Translations under genes and position numbers: made by a program | NCBI RefSeq assembly: GCF_008001015.1 | Contig: NZ_CP042862.1 | Coordinates: 2,232,001-2,296,000 of the forward strand | Direction: 5' to 3' | Source: Serinicoccus profundi | Lineage (GTDB): Bacteria > Actinomycetota > Actinomycetes > Actinomycetales > Dermatophilaceae | Length of the DNA: 64,000 nt | Part shown: positions 18,201 through 27,800 of the stretch, one piece after another | Layout of the letters: every line of letters starts with the position of its first letter | Position numbering within the stretch: the first letter of the stretch is position 1 | The notes under the pieces: generated by a model | What the model saw: only the letters and a program-made list of their open reading frames with translations | Told to the model about the DNA's origin: nothing | The model's database searches: none

Positions 18201-20132
18201 CCAGAGCGCGGCGTACTCCCCGTCGGCGGCCATGAGTTCGTCGTGGCTGCCCAGCTCGACGATCCGGCCATCCTGCACCACGGCGATGCGGTCCGCGTCG
18301 TGCGCCGTGTGCAGCCGGTGCGCGATCGCCACGACGGTCCGCCCGGTGAGCAGGGCGTTCATCGAGCCCTCCAGGTGTCGTGCCGTGCGGGGGTCGATGA
18401 GGCTCGTCGCCTCGTCCAGCACCAGGGTGTGCGGGTCGGCCAGGATCAGCCGGGCCAACGCGATCTGCTGGGCCTGCGCCGGCGTCACCTCGTGGTGACC
18501 CGATCCGAGGACGGTGTCCAGGCCCTGCGGCAGCGCCGCCACCCAGTCGCGCGCGTCCACGGTCGTGAGGGCACGCCATACCTCCTCATCACCCGCGCCG
18601 TCCCGCGCGAGCTCAACGTTGTCGCGCACGGACCCACGGAAGACGTGGTGCTCCTGGGTGACGAGCGCGACCTCGGTGCGCAGCAGCTCCAGGGGCAGCT
18701 CGGTGAGCGCCACCCCGCCCACCGTGGCGGCGCCTCCGGTCGGCGCGTGGATGCCGGACAGGAGCCGGCCCAACGTCGACTTGCCGGAACCGGAGGGCCC
18801 GACGATCGCGAGCCGCTCCCCCGGCTCCAACCGCAGGTCGATGCCGTGCAGCACGTCGTGACCGGGGCGGTAGGCGTAGCGCAGGTCGTCGCCGACCAGC
18901 GTGCTGCCCTCGGGCCGCGCCTCGCCCGCCACCCGGTCCGCGGGCACCTCGGCGATGCCGAGCAGGCGCGTGGTCGAGGCGACACCGACCTGCAGCCGAT
19001 CGATCGTGCCGACCAACCGGTCGAACGGGCCGTAGAACGTCTCGATGAAGAGCATCGCCGTGGTGATCTGCCCGATCGTCACGGCACCGTTGGAGTAGAG
19101 CCAGGCACCGAGGACGAGGGTGATGACCCGCGGCACGGAGAACGCCATGTCCATCACGGCGAACAGCACGTTGCGCAGGACCAGGCCGTAGCGCTCGGCC
19201 TGGGAGGAGACCTCGATGTCGTCGACGCCGAGACCGCGGCGGCGGTCCTGCAGACGGTAGGCCTCCACGGTCCGCACGCCCTCCACCGTCTCGGTGAGGG
19301 TGGTATTAATGTCGCTGTAGGTCGCGCCCTCCAGCAGGTATGCCGCAGGCGCGTCGCGCAGGTAGCGGCGCACCTGCCACAGGGACAGCGAGGCAGTGAC
19401 GAGGGTGGGGAGTGCCAGCGCCCAGGAGTTGAGCACCATGAAGACCACCGTGAGCAGCACGGTGACGACGCCGATGATGAACTCGGGCAGGGCCCAGCGC
19501 ACGGCGCTGCTCATCGACCCGACGTCACGGGTGACCCGGGTGACCAGGTCGCCGGTGCCGGAGGACTCGACCTTGCCCAGCGGCAGGCGCAGGACGGCCC
19601 GGATGACGTGCTCGCGCGCCTGCGCCAGCACGCCCTGCCCGAGGACGGCGGCCAGCGACTTCGCGGCGAAGGTCAGCACCGCCTGCGCGACGAGCACCAC
19701 GACGACGAGCAGCACGAGGTCGGTCACGACCTGCCGCGCCGGGTCACCGCCGGCGACGTCGACCGCGTCGACGAGGCGACCGAGCAGCAGGGGGACGGCG
19801 AGGCCGGCCGCGGCGGCCAGCGCGTTGGCCAGGGTCACCAGGACGACGAGTCGGGAACGCTCGCGGAGCAGGCCGCGCAGGTAGTCCACGACCGTGCGGG
19901 CCGTGGCCACCGGCAGACCGCGGTCGGGGTCGAGGGCGGTGACGAGGTTGGCGCGGGCCCGCTCCCGGCGCAGGGCGTGCCGCTCCCACAGCAGCCGGTG
20001 GCGCTCGCGGACCCCGACGGAACCGGGGGGCGGTGGGCGCAGGAGGTCGGGCACGACGGGTGCCCTGTCCGCGGCGTCCCGCCAGGTGCGGGCCGAGCGC
20101 TCGCGCAGGTCGACATCAAGCAGGTCGGTCAT
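18183..20132 (-). CDS. ABC exporter half-transporter with intact ATP site but degenerate signature motif
   Basis: A 649-residue type IV ABC half: about 60 extra N-terminal residues, six membrane helices (~85-370), then the nucleotide-binding domain. Walker A (GPSGSGKST, near residue 442) and Walker B with catalytic Glu (HTLVLDEATS, near 566) are intact, as is the switch His (VVAIAHRLHTAHDADRI). The signature is VTPAQAQQIALAR instead of LSGGQ (near 550). Its four-base overlap with the gene at 20129 shows they form one heterodimer. The partner has the reverse pattern, so only one composite ATP site can work: this protein's Walker A with the partner's LSGGQ. The exported substrate is unknown. 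Confidence 0.88.
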   Translation of the reverse strand: MTDLLDVDLRERSARTWRDAADRAPVVPDLLRPPPPGSVGVRERHRLLWERHALRRERARANLVTALDPDRGLPVATARTVVDYLRGLLRERSRLVVLVTLANALAAAAGLAVPLLLGRLVDAVDVAGGDPARQVVTDLVLLVVVVLVAQAVLTFAAKSLAAVLGQGVLAQAREHVIRAVLRLPLGKVESSGTGDLVTRVTRDVGSMSSAVRWALPEFIIGVVTVLLTVVFMVLNSWALALPTLVTASLSLWQVRRYLRDAPAAYLLEGATYSDINTTLTETVEGVRTVEAYRLQDRRRGLGVDDIEVSSQAERYGLVLRNVLFAVMDMAFSVPRVITLVLGAWLYSNGAVTIGQITTAMLFIETFYGPFDRLVGTIDRLQVGVASTTRLLGIAEVPADRVAGEARPEGSTLVGDDLRYAYRPGHDVLHGIDLRLEPGERLAIVGPSGSGKSTLGRLLSGIHAPTGGAATVGGVALTELPLELLRTEVALVTQEHHVFRGSVRDNVELARDGAGDEEVWRALTTVDARDWVAALPQGLDTVLGSGHHEVTPAQAQQIALARLILADPHTLVLDEATSLIDPRTARHLEGSMNALLTGRTVVAIAHRLHTAHDADRIAVVQDGRIVELGSHDELMAADGEYAALWRAWTS

Positions 20133-22066
20133 GCGTTCACCTCCGTCGTGCGCTGGTGGTCGGGGTCGGACTGGGGGTCGTCGGCGGCCTCACCGCGCAG
20201 CACGATGCGCCGGTAGCCGGGGTGGCGCTCGACCAGCTCGTCGTGCGTGCCGGTCGCCACCACCTCGCCGTCGACGAGGAAGGCCACCTCGTCGGCGTGG
20301 TGGAGCAGCAGGGGCGAGCCGGTGACGACGAGGGTCGTGCGCCCGGCCCGGTGCTCCGGCAGGCGCTGGGCGATGCGGGCCTCGGTGTGGGCGTCGACGG
20401 CCGAGGTCGGCTCCACGAGGACCAGCACCGGCGCGCCTGCCGCGAGGGCCCGGGTGAGCACCAGGCGCTGCCGCTGCCCACCGGAGAGGCCGCGCCCGCG
20501 CTCGTCGAGCACGCCCTGCCAGCCGCCGGGAAGGATGTCGAAGACGTCCTCGGCCGCGGCGGCGTGGAGCGCCGCCTCCGCCTGCTCGCGGGTCAGGGTG
20601 CCGTGCGGGTCGACGGCGTCCTGGAGCGTGCCGGCGAAGACGTGGGCGGCGGTGTCGCTCACCATGACGAGCTCGCGCACCTGCTCCAGCGGCAGGTCCG
20701 CCAGGTCGGTGCCGCCCAGCCGCACCTCCCAGGCGCCACGGGCCCGCTCGGCGTCGAGACGCTCGAGCTCGCGGCGCTGGTCGGCCCGATCACGGGCCGC
20801 CCTGCGGGCCGCACGCCCGGTCGCCTCGTCGTCGCCACCTGGCACCGTCTCACCGGCCGGGAGGTAGCGGCCCAGCCGGTCCGCGAGCGCCGCGGTCTCG
20901 TCGGGGACGGCGCTCACGACCATGGTCAGCAGACCGGGCCGCGCCCGCAGCCCGGACCGTTCGTCCACCAGCTCGCCCGCGGCCAGTCCGTGACCCCGCT
21001 CCCGCTCGGTGGCGGCGCCCTCGGGCCACGGGTTGGTCGTGCCGAACACCCCGATCGTCTTGCGCGCGGACACCACGGACCGGGTGATCTGCTGGGCCGC
21101 CTCGAAGACGACCCGGATGGGCTGGACGAGGAAGAGGGCATACCCGAGGAAGGTGATGAGCTCACCGATCTCGAGGTCACCCTCGCGCACCCGCTGCACG
21201 CCGAGCACCATGAGGGCAACGACGAACAGCCCGGAGAGCAGCACCCCCACGGCCTCGACGAGGGCACCCCAGCCACCCGCCTGCACCCCGGAGTGACGCA
21301 CCCGCTGGCTCTGCCGGGCGTAGTTGGAACCGAAGATCCGCTCACCACCGATGCCCCGCAGGATCCGCAGGCCGGCGACGATGTCCGTGGCCATGGAGGT
21401 CAGCTCGGAGTCGCGGCTGCGCTCGCGGGTCTGCGCGGCGGCCAGCGGTCGGAGCAGCACCGAGGAGATGAGGACGAGCACAGGCGCGACGAGCAGCACG
21501 ACGAGGCCGAGCGGCACCGAGATCTGCAGCACGATGAAGGCCACGAGCAGGTAGGCGATGACATTGCCGACGAGGCGGGAGAAGATCTCGATGAAGTGGC
21601 CGAACTGGTCGCCGTCGCTGCCGTTGACGCTGAGCACCTCGCCGGTCGGGGCGCGCCGCGGGAGCACGTGGCCCAGCCGGGTGGCCTGGTGGGTGACCAG
21701 GCGGGTCTGGCCGTAGGCGGCATACAACCAGGAGCGCACGACGACCGTGTGGTAGAACACACCGCTGCTCGCGCCCACCAGGGTGATGACGAGCAGGACA
21801 CCGCACCAGAGGGCCGTGCGCGAGGCGTCGCCCACGAGGATGCCCTCGTCGACGGCCCGGCCGAAGACCCACGGGGTGAGCGCCGTCGGGAGCATCCACA
21901 GCAGGCTGCACAGGCACCCGACGAGCACGAGGTCGCCCTGCTGCCGCAGGAGCCACCACAGGAAGCGCACCGGGCCGCGGGTGTCGGGCACGCCGATGCC
22001 GGCCCGGTGACCGGACGGCGTCGAGGCGTCGGTCCAGGCGGTGACGGAAGGGGGGAAGTCGCGCAT
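20129..22066 (-). CDS. ABC exporter half-transporter lacking a Walker A motif
   Basis: A 645-residue half-transporter with six membrane helices (about residues 40-320). In the nucleotide-binding domain the signature LSGGQRQRL (near residue 526) is canonical. Where Walker A should be (near 377-396) the sequence reads LTMVVSAVPDETAALADRL with no Gly-Lys-Ser/Thr, and the Walker B Asp is replaced (VLVLVEPTSAVD). A charged 40-residue insertion rich in Arg/Asp/Glu follows the lost P-loop. The frame is continuous, so this is not a sequencing frameshift. It is coupled by ATGA to its partner at 18183. It should bind no ATP in its own site but complete the partner's site. Confidence 0.88.
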   Translation of the reverse strand: MRDFPPSVTAWTDASTPSGHRAGIGVPDTRGPVRFLWWLLRQQGDLVLVGCLCSLLWMLPTALTPWVFGRAVDEGILVGDASRTALWCGVLLVITLVGASSGVFYHTVVVRSWLYAAYGQTRLVTHQATRLGHVLPRRAPTGEVLSVNGSDGDQFGHFIEIFSRLVGNVIAYLLVAFIVLQISVPLGLVVLLVAPVLVLISSVLLRPLAAAQTRERSRDSELTSMATDIVAGLRILRGIGGERIFGSNYARQSQRVRHSGVQAGGWGALVEAVGVLLSGLFVVALMVLGVQRVREGDLEIGELITFLGYALFLVQPIRVVFEAAQQITRSVVSARKTIGVFGTTNPWPEGAATERERGHGLAAGELVDERSGLRARPGLLTMVVSAVPDETAALADRLGRYLPAGETVPGGDDEATGRAARRAARDRADQRRELERLDAERARGAWEVRLGGTDLADLPLEQVRELVMVSDTAAHVFAGTLQDAVDPHGTLTREQAEAALHAAAAEDVFDILPGGWQGVLDERGRGLSGGQRQRLVLTRALAAGAPVLVLVEPTSAVDAHTEARIAQRLPEHRAGRTTLVVTGSPLLLHHADEVAFLVDGEVVATGTHDELVERHPGYRRIVLRGEAADDPQSDPDHQRTTEVNA

Positions 22067-22076
22067 GGCGTGAGCC

Positions 22077-22082
22077 AGCCTA
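22077..22082 (-). promoter_or_regulatory. possible -10 element of the ABC exporter operon
   Basis: TAGGCT on the minus strand, ten bases before the ATG at 22066. Confidence 0.4.
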
Positions 22083-22240
22083 AGCCGCGGGTCAGACAGT
22101 CCTCCACCGGTTTTCCGCGCACGTCAGCACCGGTGCGGGTATGCCGCGCCCGCGCGGCGTGGGAGACGCTCGGCGCGGGCCCGCCAGGGGATGAGAGGAT
22201 GAGGCCGAAGCATCCGATCTCGGCGTCCTGGAGGTATCTC

Positions 22241-22462
22241 GTGAGCACTGGTGCGAACCTCGCCTGGTGGCAGAAGCTGCTCGTCGCGCTCAAGCTGTGG
22301 CGCCCCGAGCACCGCACCGACCACCACGCGCGCAAGGAGATGGAGCGCCCCGAGATGCCCCCGGTGACCGGTGCCTACGGCAATCGGGTGGAGACGGCGA
22401 CCCGCCGTCGGCTCGTGCCGCAGCGTCGGGACGACCGCCCGATCACCAGCACGATGGACTAG
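22241..22462 (+). CDS. small basic hypothetical protein (73 residues)
   Basis: GTG at 22241 is preceded by GGAGGT (22230-22235) at five bases. The product starts MSTGANLAWWQKLLVALKLW and continues with an Arg/His/Glu-rich tail ending in DDRPITSTMD. The first 20 residues could form an amphipathic helix. No family is recognised. It lies alone between the divergent ABC operon and lhr; its end is only 48 bp from the lhr start, and the lhr promoter lies in that gap. Confidence 0.5.
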   Translation: MSTGANLAWWQKLLVALKLWRPEHRTDHHARKEMERPEMPPVTGAYGNRVETATRRRLVPQRRDDRPITSTMD

Positions 22463-22481
22463 GCGCCGTCCCACCCCACCT

Positions 22482-22504
22482 CTGTCGGTGCCGCGTGGCA
22501 CAGT
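22482..22504 (+). promoter_or_regulatory. PafBC (RecA-NDp)-type promoter of lhr
   Basis: CTGTCGGTG, exactly eight bases, then CACAGT, then six bases to the GTG start at 22511. Matches TTGTCRGTG-N8-TANNNT with one changed base in each box, and gives a leaderless damage-inducible transcript. Confidence 0.65.
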
Positions 22505-22510
22505 GACCGC

Positions 22511-25500
22511 GTGACCGGCAGCGACCACCCCGACAGCGCCACCACCGAGCTCGACCCCTCGCTCGTGCTGGGCCGCTTCTCCGCGCCGACCCGCGCCTGG
22601 TTCGAGGCGTCGTTCGCGGGCCCCACGGCCGCCCAGCTCGGTGCCTGGGACTCCATCAGCCGCGGCGAGCACACCCTCGTCGTCGCGCCCACCGGGTCGG
22701 GCAAGACGCTCTCGGCCTTCCTCTGGGCCATCGACCGGATCGTCAGTGAGCCGCGCCCCGCCGCCCCGCAGAAGGCGAAGCGGGGAGCGGGCGCGTCAAC
22801 GGATGCACCGGACGAGCCCCGCGGGCGGTGCCGGGTGCTCTACGTCTCCCCGCTCAAGGCGTTGGCCGTCGACGTGGAGCGCAACCTGCGTTCTCCCCTC
22901 GTCGGGATCGGCCACGCCGCCCGCCGACTGGGGGCGCAGGCTCCGCAGGTGTCGGTGGCCGTCCGCTCCGGTGACACGCCGGCCGCCGAGCGCCGGGCCT
23001 TCGCCAAGGACGGCGCGGAGATCCTCATCACGACGCCGGAGTCGCTCTTCCTCCTGCTCACCTCCCAGGCCCGCAGCGCCCTCACCGGGGTCGAGTCGGT
23101 CATCGTCGACGAGGTGCACGCCGTGGCCGGGACCAAGCGCGGCACCCACCTCGCGCTCACCCTCGACCGCCTCGACCACCTGCTGGAGCGCCCCGCGCAG
23201 CGGATCGGGCTGTCCGCCACCGTGCGGCCGGTCGAGGAGGTCGGCCGCTACCTCGCGGGTGGCCGTCCGGTGAGCACCGTCCAGCCGACCTCGACCAAGA
23301 GCTGGGACCTCGAGGTGGTCGTGCCGATCCCCGACATGGCCGACCCCGGTGCCGCGGAGCGGCCCGGTGCTCCCGGGGCGCAGCCTGCGTCCCGGACCGA
23401 CGGGCCGCCCCCGGGCAGCAGCGACTGGGAGGAGGCCACGGCCACTGACGACGGCCTGGCCGTGACCGAGCTCGACGGGGCCGGTCCGGGGCCGGTCCTG
23501 CCCGACCTCGACGGAGCCGGTCCGGGGCCGGTCCTGCCTGACCTCGACGGGGCCGGCGGCGAGCTCACCGAGGACGTCTGGGCGCCGGCCACCGACCCGG
23601 AGGAGCGGGCCTCGATCTGGCCGCACATCGAGCGCCGCGTCACCGACCTCGTCGCCGCCCAGACCTCGACGCTGGTCTTCACCAACTCCCGGCGGGTCGC
23701 CGAGCGGTTCACCTCCCGCCTCAACGAGGAGTGGGAGGACCGGCACGCGCCCGCCGACGCCGACGAGGGGGACGGGGAGGACACCACGGGCGACATCGAC
23801 GCCGCGGGAGGGCGGCATACCTCCCGGTCCTCGGCCCAGGTCATGGCCCAGTCGGGGTCGGGCGGAGCGGCCCCACCCGTCCTCGCCCGGGCACACCACG
23901 GGTCGGTGAGCAAGGAGCAGCGCGGCCAGATCGAAGACGCCCTCAAGACTGGTCAGCTGCCGGCGGTGGTCGCGACCAGCAGCCTGGAGCTCGGCATCGA
24001 CATGGGCGCGGTCGACCTCGTCGTCCAGGTCGCCAGCCCACCCAGCGTCGCCTCGGGGCTGCAGCGGGTCGGCCGGGCCGGGCACCAGGTCGGGGCCACC
24101 AGCCACGGGGTGTTCTTCCCGACCCACCGCGCCGACCTCGTCCAGACCGCCGTGGTGGTCGACCGGATGCGGCGCGGCGCGATCGAGTCGCTCACCGTGC
24201 CGACCAACCCGCTCGATGTCCTGTCCCAGCAGGTCGTCGCGATGCTGGCGATGGAGGACTGGGCGGTCACGGATCTCTTCGCGCTGGTGCGGCGCAGCGC
24301 GTCCTACGCCGCGCTCCCCCGCTCCCTCTTCGACGCGGTGCTCGACATGCTCGCCGGGCGCTACCCCGGCGAGGACTTCTCCGACCTGCGCCCACGGATC
24401 GTGTGGGACCGCGTCACCGACACGCTCAGCGCCCGGCGTGGGGCGCAGCTGCTCGCCGTCACCTCCGGCGGCACGATCCCCGACCGCGGCATGTATGCCG
24501 TCATGCTCGCCACCGGCGAGGGGCCCGGGCGGCGCGTCGGCGAGCTCGACGAGGAGATGGTCTACGAGTCCCGCGTCGGTGACGTCTTCACCCTGGGCAC
24601 GACCAGCTGGCGGATCGAGGACATCACCCATGACCAGGTGCTGGTGACCCCGGCACCGGGACAGATTGGGCGGCTGCCGTTCTGGAAGGGCGAGTCGCTG
24701 GGGCGGCCCGCCGAGCTGGGCGCGGCGGTCGGCGAGTTCGTACGCCGGATCGCGGGGCGGCCGCGGGAGGCCGCCCTGGCGGACCTGGCCGAGCAGGGGC
24801 TGGACGGCTTCGCCGCCGACAACCTGCTCACCTACCTCGGGGACCAGCGGGAGGCCGTCGGGCACCTGCCCGACGACCGCACCATCGTCGTCGAGCGCTT
24901 CCGTGACGAGATCGGCGACTGGCGCGTGGTCGTGCACTCGCCGTGGGGCAGCCCGGTCCACGCGCCGTGGGCGCTGTGCCTGGCGGCCCGCATGCGTGAG
25001 CGTTTCGGGGCCGACGTCCAGGCGCTGGCGGCCGACGACGGCATCGTGCTCCGACTGCCCGACCTCGGCGGCTGGGACGACCCGGGCGAGGACGGACCGG
25101 CGTCGGACGGCGGTCCGGGACCCGAGGCGGATCGCGGCGCGGGCGCCGAACGCGGTGCGGGAGGCCGCGGTGCAGGGTCCTCGTCCTCACGAGGAGGCTC
25201 GGGTGCCTCGGAGGCCGCGCGACTGGACGCCGAGATCGCCGAGCTGCTGACCCTCGACCCGGACGAGGTCGCCGATCTCGTCACCCAGGAGATCGGCGGG
25301 TCCGCCCTCTTCGCCTCCCGCTTCCGCGAGTGCGCGGCCAGGGCGCTGCTGCTCCCCCGCCGCAACCCCGGCAAGCGGCAGCCGCTGTGGCAGCAGCGGC
25401 AGCGGTCGGCCCAGCTGCTCGAGGTGGCCTCGCGCTACCCCACCTTCCCCATCGTCCTGGAGGCCGTGCGCGAGTGCGTCCAGGACGTCTACGACGTCGA

Positions 25501-27772
25501 GGCGCTGCGTGAGCTCATGCGCCAGCTCGCCTCCCGGGAGGTCCAGCTGGTCTCGGTGGCCAGCCCACGCCCGTCACCGTTCGCCTCCTCGCTGCTCATG
25601 GGCTATATCGCCCAGTTCCTCTACGAGGGGGACTCCCCCCTGGCAGAGCGTCGGGCGGCCGCGCTGTCGCTCGATGCCGGTCTGCTCGCCGAACTGCTCG
25701 GTCGGGGCGAGGGGGCAGCGCTGCGCGACCTGCTCGACCCCGAGGTCGTCGCCCGCACCGAGGCCGAGCTGCAACGCCTCGCCCCCGATCGCCAGGCCCG
25801 CGACCCCGAGGAGGTCGTGGACCTGCTCCGGGTGCTCGGGCCGCTCACCCGTCAGGAGGTCGGCGAGCGGACGACGCAGGAGCAGCGGGAGGAGGTCGAG
25901 GGATGGCTCGCCGCGCTCCTGGAGGCGCGGCGCATCATCGAGGTGCGCATCGCCGGGGAGCAGCGGGTCGCCGACGCCCAGGACGCCGCCCGCCTGCGGG
26001 ACGCTCTGGGGGTCGCCATGCCGGTGGGGGTGCCCGCGACCTTCCTCGAGGGTGTCGAGGACCCGCTCGCCGACCTGGTGGTCCGGCACGCCCGCACGCA
26101 TACCCCGTTCACCGTCGACTCCCTCGCGCAGCGGCTGGGCCTGGGCACCGCCGTGGTCCGCGACGCCGTGCGCCGACAGGTCTCCTCCGGCCGCATGGCC
26201 ATGGGCGCGCTCGCTCCCTCCGGCACCGGCGACGAGGACGTCTGCGACGCGGAGGTCCTGCGGCTGCTCCGACGCCGCTCGCTGGCCGCGCTGCGGCAGG
26301 AGGTCGAGCCGGTCACGCAGGCCGCCTACGCCCGCTTCCTGCCGCGGTGGCAGTCGGTCGGGGAGCTGCGTGGCCTCGACGGCACGGTGCGCGCCGTGGA
26401 GCAGCTCGCCGGTGCCCGCATCCCCGCCTCGGCGCTGGAGTCGCTCGTTCTGCCGGCCCGCGTCGTCGACTACTCCCCCGCCATGCTCGACGAGCTCATG
26501 AGCGGCGGCGAGGTGCTCTGGCAGGGGCACGGCTCCCTCCCGGGCGACGACGGGTGGGTCTCCCTCCATCTCGCCGACACCGCCCACCTGACCATGACGC
26601 CTCCGGAGCCGGTCGCCACCGACGACGACCCCGACGCCCTCGACGAGACGGCGCGCGGGGTGCTGGAGGTGCTCGAGCGGGTCGCCGGCGGCGCCTACTT
26701 CTTCCGGGCGCTCAGCGACGCCGTGGGCTCCCTCGACGACCAGCGGCTCGCGGCCACGCTCTGGGAGTTGGTGTGGTCCGGCCGGGTCAGCGCCGACACC
26801 TACGCCCCGGTCCGGGCGCTGCTCTCGGGTGGGCGCACCACCCACAAGGCGCGCCGCGCACCCTCCCGTCCCGCCCGGTGGTCGCGCACCTCCGTGGGTC
26901 TGGCGAGCTCGCGCGCGAGGCCCGGCCGACCTTCCGGACCGACGCGGTCGGGCCCCGCCTCCACGGTGGGCCGGTGGTCGCTGCTGCCGCCCGTCGAGAC
27001 CGATCCCACCGTCCGCGCCCTCGCGGGGGCCGAGCAGCTGCTGGACCGGTATGGCGTGCTCACCCGCGGCTCCGTCGTGGCCGAGGGCGTGCCCGGGGGG
27101 TTCGCGGGGGTCTACCGCGTGCTCTCCGGTGCAGAGGAGGCAGGTCGGGTGCGCCGCGGCTACGTCGTCGAGGGCCTGGGGGCCGCGCAGTTCGGCAGCA
27201 GCGGGGCCATCGACCGGCTGCGGGCCCTCAGCCACGAGCGCCCGCACGGCTCTGGTGATGACGGCGTCGGTGCCGAGAGCGGCGAGGTTGTTGGCAGCGG
27301 CGGGTGGCAGGCGGGCGGCGCTGGTGCTGGGGGTGGCGCGGGCTGGCAGGCAGGCAGCGCCGGTCGGGGTGCGGGCGGCCCCGAGGTGGTCCTCCTCGCG
27401 GCCACCGACCCGGCCAGCCCTTTCGGCGCGAGCGTGCCCTGGCCGGAGCGGGGTGAGGAGGAGGCCGGTCACCGTCCGGCGCGCAAGGCCGGCTCGATGG
27501 TGGTGCTCGTCGACGGCGTGCTGGCGCTCTACCTCGAGCGCGGCGGGCGCAGCGCCCTCACCATGGAGCTGCCCGCCGAGGCCGACCCGGGTGAGGTCTG
27601 GCCCGCGGCCGCGCGCGCCCTCGTCACCGCGGTGCGCCGCGGATCCCTCAGCGGGATCACCATCGCCAAGATCGACGGGGCCGGGGCCCTCGGCTCGGCG
27701 CACCCGTTGGCGGCTGCCCTGGCCGACGCCGGGTTCCACACGGCCCCGCAGGGTCTGCGGCTGCGGCGCTGA
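22511..27772 (+). CDS. lhr: Lhr-family ATP-dependent helicase, expanded
   Basis: A superfamily 2 3'-5' DNA/RNA-DNA helicase used in DNA repair and induced by damage in mycobacteria. Walker A is VAPTGSGKTLSAF, the DExH box is VIVDEVHAV, motif III is GLSATVRP, motif IV TNSRRVAERF, motif V ATSSLELGIDMGAVD, and motif VI QRVGRAGHQVG. The Lhr-specific winged-helix and C-terminal domains follow. At 1753 residues it is clearly longer than the roughly 1500 of relatives because of low-complexity insertions: about residues 275-365 (with a 12-residue repeat), about 860-900, and Gly/Ala/Trp-rich segments near 1600-1630. The neighbourhood (Nei, RecA) is the usual repair cluster. Confidence 0.95.
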   Translation: MTGSDHPDSATTELDPSLVLGRFSAPTRAWFEASFAGPTAAQLGAWDSISRGEHTLVVAPTGSGKTLSAFLWAIDRIVSEPRPAAPQKAKRGAGASTDAPDEPRGRCRVLYVSPLKALAVDVERNLRSPLVGIGHAARRLGAQAPQVSVAVRSGDTPAAERRAFAKDGAEILITTPESLFLLLTSQARSALTGVESVIVDEVHAVAGTKRGTHLALTLDRLDHLLERPAQRIGLSATVRPVEEVGRYLAGGRPVSTVQPTSTKSWDLEVVVPIPDMADPGAAERPGAPGAQPASRTDGPPPGSSDWEEATATDDGLAVTELDGAGPGPVLPDLDGAGPGPVLPDLDGAGGELTEDVWAPATDPEERASIWPHIERRVTDLVAAQTSTLVFTNSRRVAERFTSRLNEEWEDRHAPADADEGDGEDTTGDIDAAGGRHTSRSSAQVMAQSGSGGAAPPVLARAHHGSVSKEQRGQIEDALKTGQLPAVVATSSLELGIDMGAVDLVVQVASPPSVASGLQRVGRAGHQVGATSHGVFFPTHRADLVQTAVVVDRMRRGAIESLTVPTNPLDVLSQQVVAMLAMEDWAVTDLFALVRRSASYAALPRSLFDAVLDMLAGRYPGEDFSDLRPRIVWDRVTDTLSARRGAQLLAVTSGGTIPDRGMYAVMLATGEGPGRRVGELDEEMVYESRVGDVFTLGTTSWRIEDITHDQVLVTPAPGQIGRLPFWKGESLGRPAELGAAVGEFVRRIAGRPREAALADLAEQGLDGFAADNLLTYLGDQREAVGHLPDDRTIVVERFRDEIGDWRVVVHSPWGSPVHAPWALCLAARMRERFGADVQALAADDGIVLRLPDLGGWDDPGEDGPASDGGPGPEADRGAGAERGAGGRGAGSSSSRGGSGASEAARLDAEIAELLTLDPDEVADLVTQEIGGSALFASRFRECAARALLLPRRNPGKRQPLWQQRQRSAQLLEVASRYPTFPIVLEAVRECVQDVYDVEALRELMRQLASREVQLVSVASPRPSPFASSLLMGYIAQFLYEGDSPLAERRAAALSLDAGLLAELLGRGEGAALRDLLDPEVVARTEAELQRLAPDRQARDPEEVVDLLRVLGPLTRQEVGERTTQEQREEVEGWLAALLEARRIIEVRIAGEQRVADAQDAARLRDALGVAMPVGVPATFLEGVEDPLADLVVRHARTHTPFTVDSLAQRLGLGTAVVRDAVRRQVSSGRMAMGALAPSGTGDEDVCDAEVLRLLRRRSLAALRQEVEPVTQAAYARFLPRWQSVGELRGLDGTVRAVEQLAGARIPASALESLVLPARVVDYSPAMLDELMSGGEVLWQGHGSLPGDDGWVSLHLADTAHLTMTPPEPVATDDDPDALDETARGVLEVLERVAGGAYFFRALSDAVGSLDDQRLAATLWELVWSGRVSADTYAPVRALLSGGRTTHKARRAPSRPARWSRTSVGLASSRARPGRPSGPTRSGPASTVGRWSLLPPVETDPTVRALAGAEQLLDRYGVLTRGSVVAEGVPGGFAGVYRVLSGAEEAGRVRRGYVVEGLGAAQFGSSGAIDRLRALSHERPHGSGDDGVGAESGEVVGSGGWQAGGAGAGGGAGWQAGSAGRGAGGPEVVLLAATDPASPFGASVPWPERGEEEAGHRPARKAGSMVVLVDGVLALYLERGGRSALTMELPAEADPGEVWPAAARALVTAVRRGSLSGITIAKIDGAGALGSAHPLAAALADAGFHTAPQGLRLRR
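23471..23556. repeat. 36-bp tandem repeat inside lhr
   Basis: Two full units (23471-23506, 23507-23542) and a 14-bp partial unit encode the repeat LDGAGPGPVLPD in the linker between the two RecA-like helicase lobes. Confidence 0.85.
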
Positions 27773-27800
27773 CGTCCGAGGCACCCCGCGCCGCCCCGCC

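Noticed and set aside
18243-20216. 657-codon plus-strand ORF
   Set aside because: It is the antisense shadow of the ABC exporter genes; composition is Gly/Arg/His-rich with no domain. Similar long shadows at 4128-5843, 33440-35308 and 39684-42827 were rejected for the same reason.
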